Shown: piece by piece, positions 1 to 12,586 of the stretch | Numbering within the stretch: the stretch's first letter is position 1 | Layout of the letters: each line of letters opens with the position of its first letter | Assembly: GCA_037833965.1 (NCBI GenBank) | Contig: AP031355.1 | Span: 27,429,501-27,493,500, forward strand | Length of the DNA stretch: 64,000 nucleotides | From: Marchantia polymorpha subsp. ruderalis | Lineage: Eukaryota; Streptophyta; Marchantiopsida; Marchantiales; Marchantiaceae | Direction of reading: 5' to 3' | Translations under genes and position numbers: made by a program | Notes under the pieces: generated by a model | Told to the model about the DNA's origin: nothing | Database searches by the model: none | Seen by the model: only the letters and a program-made list of their open reading frames with translations

Positions 1-1658
1 TGAGTCGAAACTGTGCTATGTTGCCCCGGTTTTTTGATGTTAAGTAAAGCTTGTAGGTTGAGTTCAATGCGTTATGGCACCTCGTTTTGACCACAAAACG
101 CACTGTGTTAGTTTCTCCGCAGTGATCCCACTTCAAAGTTGTGGTTGGAAAACTGCAAGAAATATCATTCATGCTTGGTTGCTGTGGTATGCTGGTATTC
201 TGAAAGATAAGTGGCTGGTGTTATGATGAAATCTTCAATGAAGGATAAACTATACTTGGCATGAAGAGGAGATCAACAACGTATCTTGTGTATGTTGCAC
301 GGAAGGGTTCGGATTCATGAAAGAAACGTTGAGCCGTTTTGTCATGATTTAAAATGAATTTGTGTAATGTGTGCCCACGAGCAATGATTCAACTACGGAT
401 CTCAACTAAATTTCGTCCTGTCCTTGCAGCGGTGTACATAATAGAAGTTCTTTCACACGGACATCTTTGGACAACTAGTACGTATTTTCATCAATTACAA
501 TAACAAGAAAGCCTACTTGGCAGTAGGTTACTTGAGCCGCTTTGGACAGTGTCGGTTAACTTGCTTCTACGTGTTCGCAACGCTTAGCGGTCTATGAGAT
601 ATCTTAAGGGTTGTGATCTGTATGTCCACAACACCTGTAATTGTTGGTTGAAAACATGAGTGGATGTCATGCCCAAAAATGATAGGACTGTTGAGTCTAT
701 TCCTGTGGACAACTTCACATGTACATATATAATTTTGTATTGTTGGATATACAAATGCTTTAATGTGGAATGATCAAAATTTACTTAATCCATTAGTCAA
801 ACGATTGAATTTTGTTGGGGGCGTGTGAGTGCACTTAACAGGAAGAGAGTATGATTACATTTAAGCACAATTGGAGCGGTAAGGTTTCGTAAGTTCAGGG
901 GAGAGAAACATACCGAAGTTTACTCACTTTTTTAATTGACGCAAGAGCTATCCAGCACCTTACAGGAAAGTTGGTGGGTTCTTTGGTATACAAAAAGGAC
1001 GCTAGACATAAACTGAGGTCGCATTGCCAATCACACCCCTCTCCTGGCAGGAATGAACTTTGCTACCGTCATTCTCATCTAAATTTCACAACCGTCGAAT
1101 TCTCTCCCCTCCTAAGCAGGCAAGTTTGACGTACCGAGAAGTTTCATCAGCTGTAGGCCACATTTTGAAACTTGCCTACAATATCTTTTATTGATCAAAG
1201 TGGCCATCCTTCTTTCGTTCACCGGCAAGGTAACGTATGGAACTAGTGTAAATTTTATCAATAAATTACTTCGTCCGGGAATCCTCTCTAATGGGGATTG
1301 AGGAGTACTGGCTATTAACTTCTGTAAGAAGGTACATTTAGGAGTGAGAATTTTCTTTGCGGACCAACGTGTGGAAGACGAGCTTCGGAAAATGTTCAGG
1401 TTCATTTAGTTTTCTGTGATTGGTGCGACCGTGCCGTCTCTTGTGTGTGTGTTATACGCGAGTTTCGCCATAGACATACTAACGATGGTGTACCAGTGAA
1501 AGGCACGTAGTACATCTACTGCAGGGTCGCAGAAGACATACTAACGACCTTTATATTCTTTAGCCTGTCATACTTGCAGAGGTCACATCTGATTCTCTGG
1601 CATCATTAAACTAGCCTTCGGAGAAACATAACTCACCCTTGAGTAATTTGTTTGTCCC

Positions 1659-1890
1659 GCTCGATGCTAATCTCCTCTCATGTTGAGAGTTTGCAAGACT
1701 TAAAGAGTGTCACAAACCATCCAAGTTATGAAATACAGCCTCCCATCAATAAACAACTGAACTTGCAAATCCAGCTCGATGCTACTCTCTTCTCGTGGTG
1801 AGAGTTTGCAAGACTTAAAAGAGTGTCACAAACCATCCAAGTTATGAAATACAGCCTCCCATCTATAAACAACTGAACTTGCAAATCCAG
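1659..1890. repeat. Tandem duplication, period about 115 bp
   Basis: Two head-to-tail copies lie at about 1659-1773 and 1774-1890. Both begin with GCTCGATGCTA and share the block GTGTCACAAACCATCCAAG. They differ by a handful of substitutions and one extra A in the second copy. No coding frame runs through the unit. It looks like a simple local duplication. Confidence 0.9.
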
Positions 1891-2869
1891 CAGAAGTTAT
1901 TCACATCTCACTTCCAGCCGGTTTCTCACCTCATGAGCGCATTTGGAAAACCGCAAAGCTTGAATACCATGACGGCTGCTGTTTCCCACCGTACATGACT
2001 CCTGAAACTCAATTGATTGACGGCGCGAAAGTAAATGCCAGGAACTGATTCTCTTGGCGTCACCCGGATGAACCTGATGACAAATCGAGCTGGAAGGATG
2101 TCCACCACTTCCAGAGGACGCCTGGCGGATGACAAGTGTGATTTCTGTATCTCCCTACCACAATCGAAACGCACCTTCACTTACTCTATGGCGGGCCTCT
2201 TCTTGAGGCTGCTGACCGTTGCACATTGGTATGATTTCTCGAGGCAGCCGCAGAGAGTAAGCAGAAGTAATCTGTCATGGCAATTGGGAATGTAGCGCTA
2301 GCGAAGTACAGCAACCCGTGAGGTGTGATGCAAAATCGACGATGACCCGTTTCTCCAGAGGAAGTGTTTCTAAGTTCTTTTGAGAGCTGTGTAGCTCACT
2401 CATGATCGAGAGGAGCCTTAACTGGCTCGATGGTTGCATCCTCTTCTTGAGACCTCGATTTCGTTCCGCAGCAGCCTACAGTGGGTAGTGCAGCTGGATT
2501 GTAATCAAATCAGTCTCAAATCTCAGAGTAACTTCTCAATGTCTCCGCGGAGATGCTGATGATGAACATGGACTGCCCTCTCTGTGTCCTCATGGTGTGA
2601 CCGGCGACTGCAGTGACAGAGTCGTCTGAGCCGCTGGAAGTACTTCGAGAGTGCAAGATGAATGGAGCGACTCGATTGTGCGGGGGAGTTTGCCCCCTGG
2701 ACGTGGAAGTGTCAGCCTACAGTCGACAATTCTGTCACCGTGGTGTCGTGAACAAGGTAGAGTTATCCGCATATGGCGTTCTGGGCGTAGTACTCATGCG
2801 CTCGATCGCGAGGCGACTTGAGCTTCCGAGCAAATTGGCGATGTGTGGCAGGTGAGGAGCACTGACAGC

Positions 2870-2998
2870 CAAATTTCATCAGTAGTTTCTGATGAAGAGT
2901 GATACTCAGTCAAATTTCAACAGTTCAGTACTTCCTGACGAAGAGTGATACACAGTCAAATTTCAATAGTAGTTTCTGATGAACAGTGTGTTACACAG
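2870..2998. repeat. Three-unit short tandem repeat
   Basis: Three diverged units of about 41-46 bp begin CAAATTTCA and contain a CTGATGAAGAGTGATAC-like core. The units start near 2870, 2911 and 2957. The array is degenerate and carries no open frame. Confidence 0.8.
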
Positions 2999-3935
2999 GG
3001 GCGGGCTGTAAGGATGACACGTGGGGAGCCTTGAGTTGTTTAAGCCCCTAAGCGTTGCGTCGAAAGGTTTCTGGGGTATATATGAGCGAAGTCCGAGGTG
3101 GTCTGTCACGACTATACTTGAACAGGATCTGTTCTATAGTACGTACATCTTGATCTGTGATCACTATCATAGACAAGTCCCTTAACCCGGACGATGAGCA
3201 GAGGCTTGGCTGCCAGTGCGCGAATACTGTGAGCTCTGCCGGGCGCAAGCCCTCGCAGGGCTCTGCTTGATGACCGTCCTGCCGCGCTCATTCCGCCGGC
3301 GGTGAAGGCAGTCAAGCGTTCTGACGGGTATCCTTTTTCCCCGTTTCCACATCGCGATTTTACTCGCGGTTCCTCAACCTTTCAGAACTGAAGCTGCTGG
3401 TGTGTACTCAAGTTGTCAACATAGAGGTGTCGGAACTTGGGGGCTTCTTTGTGCAGGAAACTGTTGTTCAGTCATTTAGATTACTCCGTGGTATTTGTTT
3501 TTCTATTCACACGTCTCGTTTGTTTTGGTTTCGGTTTTCTCACGTTCTCGATGTAAGTCCTGCTCAGACCTTCTGACGAGTACCTATGTTTCAGTTGGTC
3601 TCCCATCAAAGAAATTCATGCCACCTCTCAGAACACAAAAAAATTTGGTATCGGATACTCCTAGGATTCTCTTATCAGACCTTGGGGTTTTAATTCGATC
3701 AGTAGATCCTCAAATGTAGGAAGTATGCCCTATCCGAAAACATCCTCAGAATAACAACGTTCATGATGTATTTGTCGACCACAGGGGCAGGAAGAGATGG
3801 TAAGTCATCATAATCTCGACTCATGTACAAAACCTCTGATTGCGAAGGTGATTACATAGACCTCAAAACATTTCTTCACCGTCAAATTGTAACTCGTAAA
3901 TGTGCTCATCGTTAATAAATGAAACCGTAACATTT

Positions 3936-3939
3936 AAAA
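3936..3939 (-). terminator. Pol III T-run after tRNA-Glu
   Basis: Read on the minus strand, a TTTT run lies about eight bases beyond the discriminator base of the tRNA-Glu gene. That is the normal position and form of an RNA polymerase III terminator. Confidence 0.6.
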
Positions 3940-3946
3940 GAGATCA

Positions 3947-4019
3947 TTCCGTAACCGGGACTCGAACCCGGGTCGCCTGGGTGAAAGCCAGGTATCCTAA
4001 CCATCTAGACTATTACGGA
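3947..4019 (-). tRNA. tRNA-Glu (anticodon TTC)
   Basis: The minus strand folds into a complete cloverleaf. The acceptor stem TCCGTAA pairs with TTACGGA over seven base pairs and is followed by discriminator A. The anticodon arm is CCTGG-CTTTCAC-CCAGG, which gives anticodon TTC, reading GAA for glutamate. The T arm contains GGTTCGAGTCC, a good B box. There is no intron, and CCA is not encoded, as expected for a eukaryotic nuclear gene. The sequence follows the plant nuclear tRNA-Glu pattern rather than the chloroplast one. A T-run lies just downstream. No protein gene is close by. Confidence 0.95.
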
Positions 4020-4337
4020 TGTTATACTGTTAAAAACGAATGCCTAATTTGAATTTAATTGTCAAGAAGGTCATGAAATCGAAAGAGGACAAGTAAACAT
4101 GAAAAGTTTTTTGCAGTGGTTAACATCTATAAGAGCCAACTGTTTAGAAACAGCACAGGACGAAGCGATGTCGCGAATATACATCAAAATCTTTCATAAA
4201 TGTATTTTAGTGAAATGTGAGCAGACTTGATATATTTAAACCTCATTCGTGATATGTAGAGCTCAACGTGTGAACTTCGCACAAAAAATCACACGTTGTT
4301 TGGCCGGTAGTTGGACTGAGATCGTGTGTGTGACGAC

Positions 4338-4361
4338 ATCAAGTGTGTAGACACACTTGAT
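4338..4361. repeat. Perfect inverted repeat, 11-bp arms
   Basis: ATCAAGTGTGT at 4338-4348 is the exact reverse complement of 4351-4361, leaving only two bases between the arms. It is a small snap-back with no T-run or gene context that would make it a terminator. Confidence 0.7.
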
Positions 4362-5296
4362 ATCTCTCATAAGACCTCTGCACTCAAATAACGTAGTTAT
4401 CAGTGAAAAGAAATATATTTACTTGTCAAATGGACCTGAACATTCCCAAAGCCAAACGTCAAATTACTAAAACGATTAAATGTTTGATCGCACTACATTT
4501 TAGTTAGTTGGACTCTACCAGTGGAGATTTTTCCGTCAAATAACAGGAGTGGAATCAACAAATGACAACTCTTGAAGCTACAATAAAGATAAAGTTACAA
4601 TATACGGTATGCCAAGTTACTTGGTTCCAAAACTTCCGAGAGATATACTACAATAAAATTTCTTTAGACCCTAAAGCTCTAGCTCTTATTTCTCATACTC
4701 TTTTGATGTAAAAAAGATTTTTCTTAATATTTGCTTGATTGTTTACATTCTCCTATTCAGAATGTAAGAAATTAAGAATTTGAAATCTATTTTAAAAATA
4801 AATTTAAATGTAACATTGAATATAAGTTGAATAAATTTCATTTATATTTGAGTTTAATCATTTTCATATGTAAGCACTGAATTATTACAAGTTAGTATTC
4901 ACATATAATTATATTGTGATATATATAAGTATCTACTGATAAAATGTTTTATTTCCATAAATCACAAAGATTATTTATCAAGTTAGCTTAAGGATAAAGA
5001 TAATATATCATTAGGGTAGTATGAAAAATTGCAATTAATTTTGTTACAAGTGCATATAATGTTTTGCATCAAGAAAAAATGAATAAAAATGAATGATGTT
5101 TCATATTTATAATAGAGATATTAAATTTTCATAAGTTGAAAATTTTATTTCATCCATTTTTTTTATATGTGTCATTTTAAAAATAAAATAAAATAATTAT
5201 AAATTATAAACTATTATTGTAATTTATATTATTTAAATTATTAAAAAATATATATTATTTTTAAATTATAAATATAATTAAAAAAGTTGCAATTAG

Positions 5297-5542
<246 letters not shown>

Positions 5543-6115
5543 TGAGAAAGCATAAGTAAACGAGCTTTTTTTATCAATTGATGAAACTTTATATCCATAA
5601 ATAATGTAATACTAAAGTTTAAAAAATACCAAATTTTACAATTTTTTCTTCATAGAAATTAAAAATTTTAATATTAATTTTTTTCTTAAAAATATCAAAT
5701 CACTTTCATTTTAACAATATAAATAGTAAATAGTGATTTTTAAAAGATATTTAGTTCAAACATAGCTCAGAAATTTGGAAAGATGAAAATGAAAATGAAA
5801 GAGAACACGTTATATCAGATACCACAAGGATAAATTCAAATTTAGCACAAATTTTGGCAAATTCAAAGTCTTAGGGAAGAATATATGACATTATAGTATA
5901 TAATAAACATGATAATTGTTTGTTATAGGAAAGATTATGAAGTTTAAAAGGAAGGTTGTGAATCTAGACAAGACATAAGGATCAAAACCATCCACCTATA
6001 ACAATATCAAGTGGAAATACTTTAAGGAATATGTTGTGAATATAGTCATAATGCAAATATAATATGCTGATTCAAAGCAAATGGATGAATAAAATGAATA
6101 GACTTTGCTATTTGA

Positions 6116-6430
6116 GGTTATTGAGTGGCGTTTTTATTGCAAAAGTTATTATATACGTTGTATCTCTTCTTGAAACTTATAAATTTCAAGATGGAAAGTT
6201 CTAGCATAAAGAACCAAAATCATGTTGATACGTTTTATGATCTTATCATTAATATTTAGAATCTTGAAGATGATGAGAGAAAAATCATACATCTTTTGAG
6301 TTCATTATTTTCTTCTTATCAATTATTGTCAGACATGTTGTTTCATCATGATCTATATATAAATACTAACCACAAAGTTGTAAATGTTTAATTGATTAAT
6401 GATTTGGAAGAGAGTTGATATTTCTATCTC
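6116..6430 (+). mobile_element. Decayed Ty1/copia gag fragment
   Basis: One plus-strand frame starting near 6191 reads like a copia gag (UBN2-type) segment. A stretch resembling the HV.TFYDLI motif comes first, then LEDDERKIIHLLSSLFSSY, which matches the usual pattern 'E-D-E-D ... LL-SLP-SY' of plant copia gag. The Pro of the SLP motif is lost, and in-frame stops occur before and after this block, so the fragment is dead. No LTR pair, primer binding site or polypurine tract could be recognised around it, and the element boundaries are unknown. Confidence 0.45.
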
Positions 6431-6441
6431 TTTGTTCATTT

Positions 6442-6470
6442 TCACATTAAGTGTACAACACTTAATGTGA
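6442..6470. repeat. Perfect inverted repeat, 13-bp arms
   Basis: TCACATTAAGTGT at 6442-6454 is the exact reverse complement of 6458-6470, with a three-base spacer ACA. It lies just after the copia gag remnant in AT-rich DNA. No coding role is visible. Confidence 0.75.
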
Positions 6471-6999
6471 TACATGCTAGTTATATTTATAGAATGACAA
6501 GAGTTTTAAATGCAAGGTTACATCCAAATCTAAAAGTAAACCAATCGAGATATATTAAAAATGTGACAAGAGTTACATTTTCAAGAAAAACTCTAGTATG
6601 AACACAAGAGTTGTTAATGAGTAAGACTTTATTCTCTTTTGGATAGTTAAATTCAAAAGTATGTAATTGGAGCTCTGGAAAGTAAATGCTATAGTTACAA
6701 ATGATAAGATTATGTTAAGTATTCACAATCATCAAACTGTATAGATGCTAGAGGAAATTATTTTTTAATGAACATAATTTTATTAAATTATAATTTGAGA
6801 TGTTCCATGTATACATTTAAATCTACGACACATGAATAATAGATTTATGATAAACTTTGATGGTAGGAGCTTGTTGACTATCATAGGTAAAGTTTACTTA
6901 AAGATTTGTGAACTTTGTGTACTAAACAAACATCATAGACAAAATCCTTGATATTGAAGTTGTCATGTAACTCGGTATTTACTAAAAATAGCGTCGAGT

Positions 7000-8600
7000 T
7001 AGGGTTTAAGGTCACAAAGGGTATAGGGTCGAAAACGACTTGAAGTACGTCAGTTCTTTGAGTCAAGCCTAGCGTGTTGGGAGTGTGCGAGTACACTGCC
7101 CGTTATTGTCGACCTGGAATCTCTCCGGAGTGGGTTGGGTTTGACTTTGTATGTGACAGTTGTTGCCAGTGGGGTAATCATACCGACGGGAATTCCAGTG
7201 GGGAAGATTCCGTGTTTTCACCCGAAGAACTGATTCGTGGCATTTTGCAATCTCTGATTATCACAATTTCAGGTTTCGGTGATTTTCAAGTTGCATTTGC
7301 TTCAAGTTGTTTTCGTTATTTTCTGTGCGGATTGGTGTTGATTTCACGTGAGTTTCTTCCAGTGGGGAAGAGTGATACGACGACGTGTAAGGCGCAAGTG
7401 CATGAGAGCTAAGGAGTGGAAAGATTTTGAAATTCTAGATTTGGTGAAGGAATGCGCTCTCTTCGAATCGCCGTGCGTTAAGTGTGAGGTGCCATCACAA
7501 CTTCAAAACGGAGAGTTCAGTTTGCAGATCTGCAGGTCAAACAAAGTATTAACAAGTTTGAGCGGTTCCAAGCGAAACGAAGGGTTCCGAGCGCAGGGTC
7601 TTTGGTTTGGAACGATGATTTTCTTAGAAATAGCAGTTTGGGGTTTGAAGTGATTTTGAGCAGTAGGCCCTATCGAAGGAGAAAATTTTTAAGGTTTGAA
7701 GATTTTACTCAGTGGGAGATTTTCTCTGTTTGTGATAGTTTCAACGGGTATGATTGAGGAATTTTTTGAAATCGAAGTGCAAAAAGATTGCGTCATATCT
7801 TCTACGGTCGTTCATTGAAAGGCTTAAAAATTGCAGGTCGAAGCATCATATGAGGTGGTTTCTAATTGGACATCAATAGTTTCTTTAAGAGCTAGGTTTT
7901 TTGCACTTGGAAATTTCTCATAATTAGGGGGATTTCGCTGATTTCCGTCTGCGTTGGTTCATAATCTGGATGAATTGTGGCTGCTGGGATCTCTCAAATT
8001 CGAGTTGAATTGGACTAGATAAATCAATTTGTTTGTTGACTTGAAGTGTACAATGCTCTCTGTGTGGAAGTCAAGATAGTTTGGACAAGCTGTATAAGCA
8101 TTGCAAGCAGCTATATTTTATGAGTGGAGTCCACGTGATTGGAGCGAAGAATCTAATAGCTACGTTCGGATTTCACTCCGATTCAAAAGCAGTAAATCGT
8201 TTTAGTTTACCATGCACTTTTGCTTAAGCGCATCATGGTTACCGTGAAAGACTATCATAGAAAGGAGTAGAAAATTTTATTAGCCGATCAGTAATGGGAG
8301 CACTCACAGCAACAGTTTGTCTTTGATTTGTGAAATTGTGCCCACTACCTTCAGGATGTGCAGATTGGATTGGAGCTAAATCCATCTCGATGTACCCTTG
8401 AAGAAGGTATTTGGCTGCTTAAGGTCCAGGTGGAACAGATTGTAGTGAGACATTGCAGTGCGGAGATTTACCAGGAATCGGACTTCGTCTGCCTTGAAAA
8501 TCACAAGTTGTGGTACATTTGAGTGTGTACGCTCTCGCGTCTTATATGTGTGTATGTGTGCGTATGCGTATGTGAGTAGCATAGCGATGTAGAATGTATG
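7000..8600. other. Moderate-GC block without recognised gene
   Basis: Composition rises to ordinary gene-like levels. Two overlapping plus-strand frames of about 110 and 100 codons (7074-7412 and 7348-7653) exist, but the first opens with TTG and neither resembles a known protein. The phrase CCAGTGGGG recurs three times between about 7168 and 7366. The block could be an untranslated leader, an LTR of a decayed element or plain intergenic DNA. Confidence 0.35.
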
Positions 8601-10320
8601 ACGATATATATTCGCACGACAAAGTACATATTTTTAAGTAGTTATTTGACTATGTGCATAATGACATGTGGATATATCTTTTAAGAATTTTATCGTTCAA
8701 TGTCAGACTATGTATCTTTTACATATGATGAATACTTAAGGTTTGTGTGAATTTTGTTGTGTTCGGATTCCTCCATTTTCACTACGTAGTCTTTGTTAGT
8801 CTCTCGTGTCAAGGATTGAACCAAAACATGTATTAGCAAAAAAAACGAGAATATGTTTTTTCACACACAAAGTTTGAGTACTTTATAGCTTTTAAAAGTT
8901 GGCTATCCAAGTTGAACCTCAAGGTGTATTGAAGATGAGATATTTACATGAAAATAATGATATAGAGTAGAATTTTGAAGAATTTCAAAGATACTTCAAA
9001 GAGTAGAGAATTACTTGTCTACTCATCATGATTTATACTTTGCAACATATGTTTCCAAGAGATTCAATTGAATAGTGTTGCAAAAGATACGCAATATGTT
9101 GAACCAATTTGATTTACCATGATTTAGATTGCAACATGTGTTTGATTAGTTTAACATGATTATCTCTAAAGAACTATAAAATCCTCTTCTGACATATTTT
9201 TTATTTTTTTTTCAAACTCAATGTACAACTGATGCCATTTGAGAATGAAAAAATGTTATCAATGATAACAAAACTATAATGTATTTGATGATATGCACAA
9301 GATCTGACATTGACAAGTGAGTAAATAGATGTCAAATCTAGAAAATATAATTGAAAAGCAGTGAAATGTATTATTAGATACCTTATGAATACTTATGTGT
9401 ATTGTTACATGATTTATAAGATGATGTCAAATCTTTACTAGATCATGTTGATTATAAACAAGATCTATACAAGATAAAATATACAACTAGATATATGTGT
9501 AAATGTACAATATCGTTTTTTTGCTAAACTATGGATATCAATCTACAACATAAATCAAATATATAGCTACAACAAAAGCAACAAAACAAACTGTTTGGTT
9601 GAATAGGATTATTGTATAGTTGAGATTGAACCATGAAAGTGTCATTTTTCATTGTGATAGTTAGAATGTGTAACATCTTGTTGCAAATCAAACTATGGAT
9701 AATAGAATGAAATACATTAATATCACGTGTCAATCTATCAACATGCAAATCTATTCAAAAGCATTGAATTTCTGAAAATTGATAATAAATCTAATGCAAT
9801 TGATGTGATATAATCAAATTTATTTTCTAAATTTTTTTTAAATAAATATTGCACAGTTATTAAAATTCGTATGAGAAGAAGTAACATATACTAACAACTT
9901 GTATTACATCTATTTGGATTATGAATTATTTTTAATAAATTTAAATGAATTTTTTTCAAAAATGATATTAAAAATAAATGTATGAATTTTTTTTTATTAT
10001 GACATAAATTAAAGAGAAATTTGTAAATATTAAATTAGTTAAAAGTTTTTCAAATTCATATTAAACTTTATAATTAATATTAAATTTCTATTACATTCAA
10101 TACATAGAGGAATGTTTTGAACAATTGTTCTTATTGAAAATTTTATAAATTCAATTATGCTATTTTTTCTACAGGATTTCATCTGAAATATAAGAAACAC
10201 ATATATCGTGTACATGATTATGTCTTTAATTGACTCTTTAATAAACTTACATACTACAATTACAAGTGTATTTCATAACACATTTGAAGGTCATACAACC
10301 TTTAGAAATTTAATTAACGA
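8601..10320. other. AT-rich intergenic block
   Basis: This is a second strongly AT-rich stretch with long A/T runs and no open frame above about 75 codons. No transposon motif could be read with confidence. I see nothing else in it. Confidence 0.5.
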
Positions 10321-11448
10321 CATATCCAATGAAGACAAGAATATCGGTCATGATTTCGGCGCTCAAGTCGACGAGGTTTGGTAGCCCAACATTTAAACAT
10401 TTGGCTTGAAAAAATTGACGACAGAAATTCCGTGCAGACCGAATAAAACCATGAGCTCTTGACAACGCGAATTTTGAAATGGTTGGGGTCAAACTGTGCG
10501 GCGTTCATGACTGAAATCGTGCTGTCTATCATTCGAGAGATCCCCCTAGTCAGTGTCTCAGTACTCAAGCCTTCTGTTCTCAAGCCAAGCGGGATCCAAA
10601 GGTCTCGTGACGTATGCATCATACGTAATATCATACGGTATGATTGATTCGAGTTCCCCTGATCTCCAGAACGAATATATCCATTTTGCAACCAGAAGCT
10701 GTGAGCCTATGAGGAGAATAGATTTTGTAGAATCGGAGGCTCTGTTTCAAGTAATGAAGTATTGTAAGTTGTCCACGAGATCGAGTTGACTGACGGAGGA
10801 GGCAGTCTGTGTCGGGGATTTACGTGTGCTGAGATCAGGAAATGACTGAACAGTGGAGCTGGAATTACGGAAGTCGGGAGTTTGGGTTCCCATGGCCGCA
10901 ATCGAGACTGAGACTGACTTCGCTGACCGACCGAACGAAGGATGGAGAAGTTTCAACGCCCGTCAATGTACAATCCGAAGACCGGTAGCATGCGGGCATT
11001 GTTGAGTTTGATGATGCTCCCACATAAGATAAGGATGGGAGCCGATTCTCTCGTTTCGATCGATCCCCTTTGTAAAACTTCGCACGGTTCCCCAATTCCT
11101 GATTGTACCTCAAAGCGTCGCATCCGGCGCTGAACTTCGACTGCCTCGTTACAGCACAAAGTCCTCTTCGGCCCAGAGCTTTGTCCTCGGCTCGCCGTGA
11201 GGGACCACAATCTTAAATTTAGAAAGACGAGAAGAGAGGACATTTGGGATGGGAATATATTGACTCACTGTGCAGAAAGCAGAGTGAAATCCTTCAGAAA
11301 ATCTACGAGAAAGACAAAGCTCGAATTCTGCTAAGGCTAGAAACATTCCTATAGTTGAGAGAGCAACATGATTCTGCAGCTGAAGTGCCGCGCCGTCATT
11401 CGTGGTTCTCGTATTCAAAACACACACTCGTTCCATATCAGGTAGAGC

Positions 11449-11673
11449 ATGGGGGATTTCAAGCTTCAGGCATTGTTGTTTCTCGCTAGCATTTTGTGCA
11501 GGTCGGTGTACGCTTCTTCCGTCCCACAAGTTCTTCGAACTCTTGTGTCACCGGCCTCATCTTCTGGCAGTGGCAACTCGAGAACTGACACGGGTGAGTT
11601 TCGCACCATCAGGGTGGCGACATTTATCGTCCGAGTATCGAATCACACCGCTTTGGAAGACTGCTTGGCCTAG
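11449..11673 (+). CDS. Doubtful first exon with signal-peptide-like start
   Basis: An ATG frame encodes MGDFKLQALLFLASILCR followed by SVYA, which has the layout of a secretory signal peptide: a hydrophobic core and a small-residue cleavage site after about residue 22. A Ser/Gly-rich stretch follows. Around codon 50 the sequence ACACGG|GTGAGT is a strong splice donor, so the frame may be the first exon of a spliced secreted protein and the last codons before the stop at 11671 would then be intron. I could not find a convincing second exon downstream. It may equally be a chance frame of 74 codons. Confidence 0.2.
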   Translation: MGDFKLQALLFLASILCRSVYASSVPQVLRTLVSPASSSGSGNSRTDTGEFRTIRVATFIVRVSNHTALEDCLA

Positions 11674-12552
11674 TCATAGATTTATGAACTCTCTCGTAGA
11701 CGGGTTGGTTTTTCTTTCCATAGATTTCATGATGATGAACAACCGCCGCTGGAATGCAACCCTCGGCGCACATGTTGTGCTATCCAGAATCAAGAACTTG
11801 AAGTTGTTTGCGGAACAAATTCCTTCCGCTTCCCATGAGGATAATGCACACCAACCCTCGAGTAAAGTGATTCGTCTTCCTCTGTCTACAAGCAGCAAAT
11901 TTTCCGTGCCAAATTTTGACAACCTATTGTAGATGGTTCCGTTTCTAAGTGGAGCTGCCAGTGAGCATCAAAATTGGTAGAATTTGTCTTCGGATATGTA
12001 ACTGTGCAATTCTCTTGCTCTCTGCACCAGTTGCAATGTCTTCCGTGTATCGTGCCATCAGCTGCTAACGATGGGACTGTACACTCCATTCCGACGTGAA
12101 AGAAGCTGCCCACAATGGGACTGGTGGTGGTAGAAGCTGACGGTTAAACTTCACAACCGTGCTGACGACAACAGGGAAACAAATACCGATTCAACTGCAT
12201 AAGACAAGTAGATCTAAGGGACCGCTGGCAGTTTTCCGTGTCGTTCAACTTGTTCAGCCCGACTTCGTGTGAATATCATATAACTGAATACTTATAAAAG
12301 CAGGTAAAATGAACACTGGGAGATGGAAGTTGTGCATCGTTCATTTGAGAATCGTTACTCATACTCGTTCTCAATTGAAACATAAGGACGAAATTAAAGG
12401 TTGGTGCTGCGAAGTCTTTTCAGGTTATAGTCAGTGACTGGATAATCAGCAGCCTGCCTTTGGCAATAGAAGCTTCACAGAGTGATAGGAGAAGAATTAG
12501 TACGAACCTTCGAGCTGCTCATCCGTTCCACCGAAAATGAAGAGACGAAGAA

Positions 12553-12586
12553 TATGAGCTCTCGATAAGCTTATCGAGAGCTCATA
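12553..12586. repeat. 34-bp perfect palindrome
   Basis: Seventeen-base arms, TATGAGCTCTCGATAAG and its exact reverse complement, meet with no spacer at 12569/12570. The partial repeat CTCGATAAGC recurs immediately downstream at about 12588. No gene flanks it closely. Confidence 0.9.

Larger units (their letters stand above)
1..3946. other. Gene-poor intergenic stretch
   Basis: No convincing protein gene is visible on either strand. Open frames are all under 100 codons, many begin with non-ATG codons, and none resembles a known family. The only structures I can support are a tandem duplication at 1659-1890 and a short three-unit repeat at 2870-2998. Confidence 0.5.
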
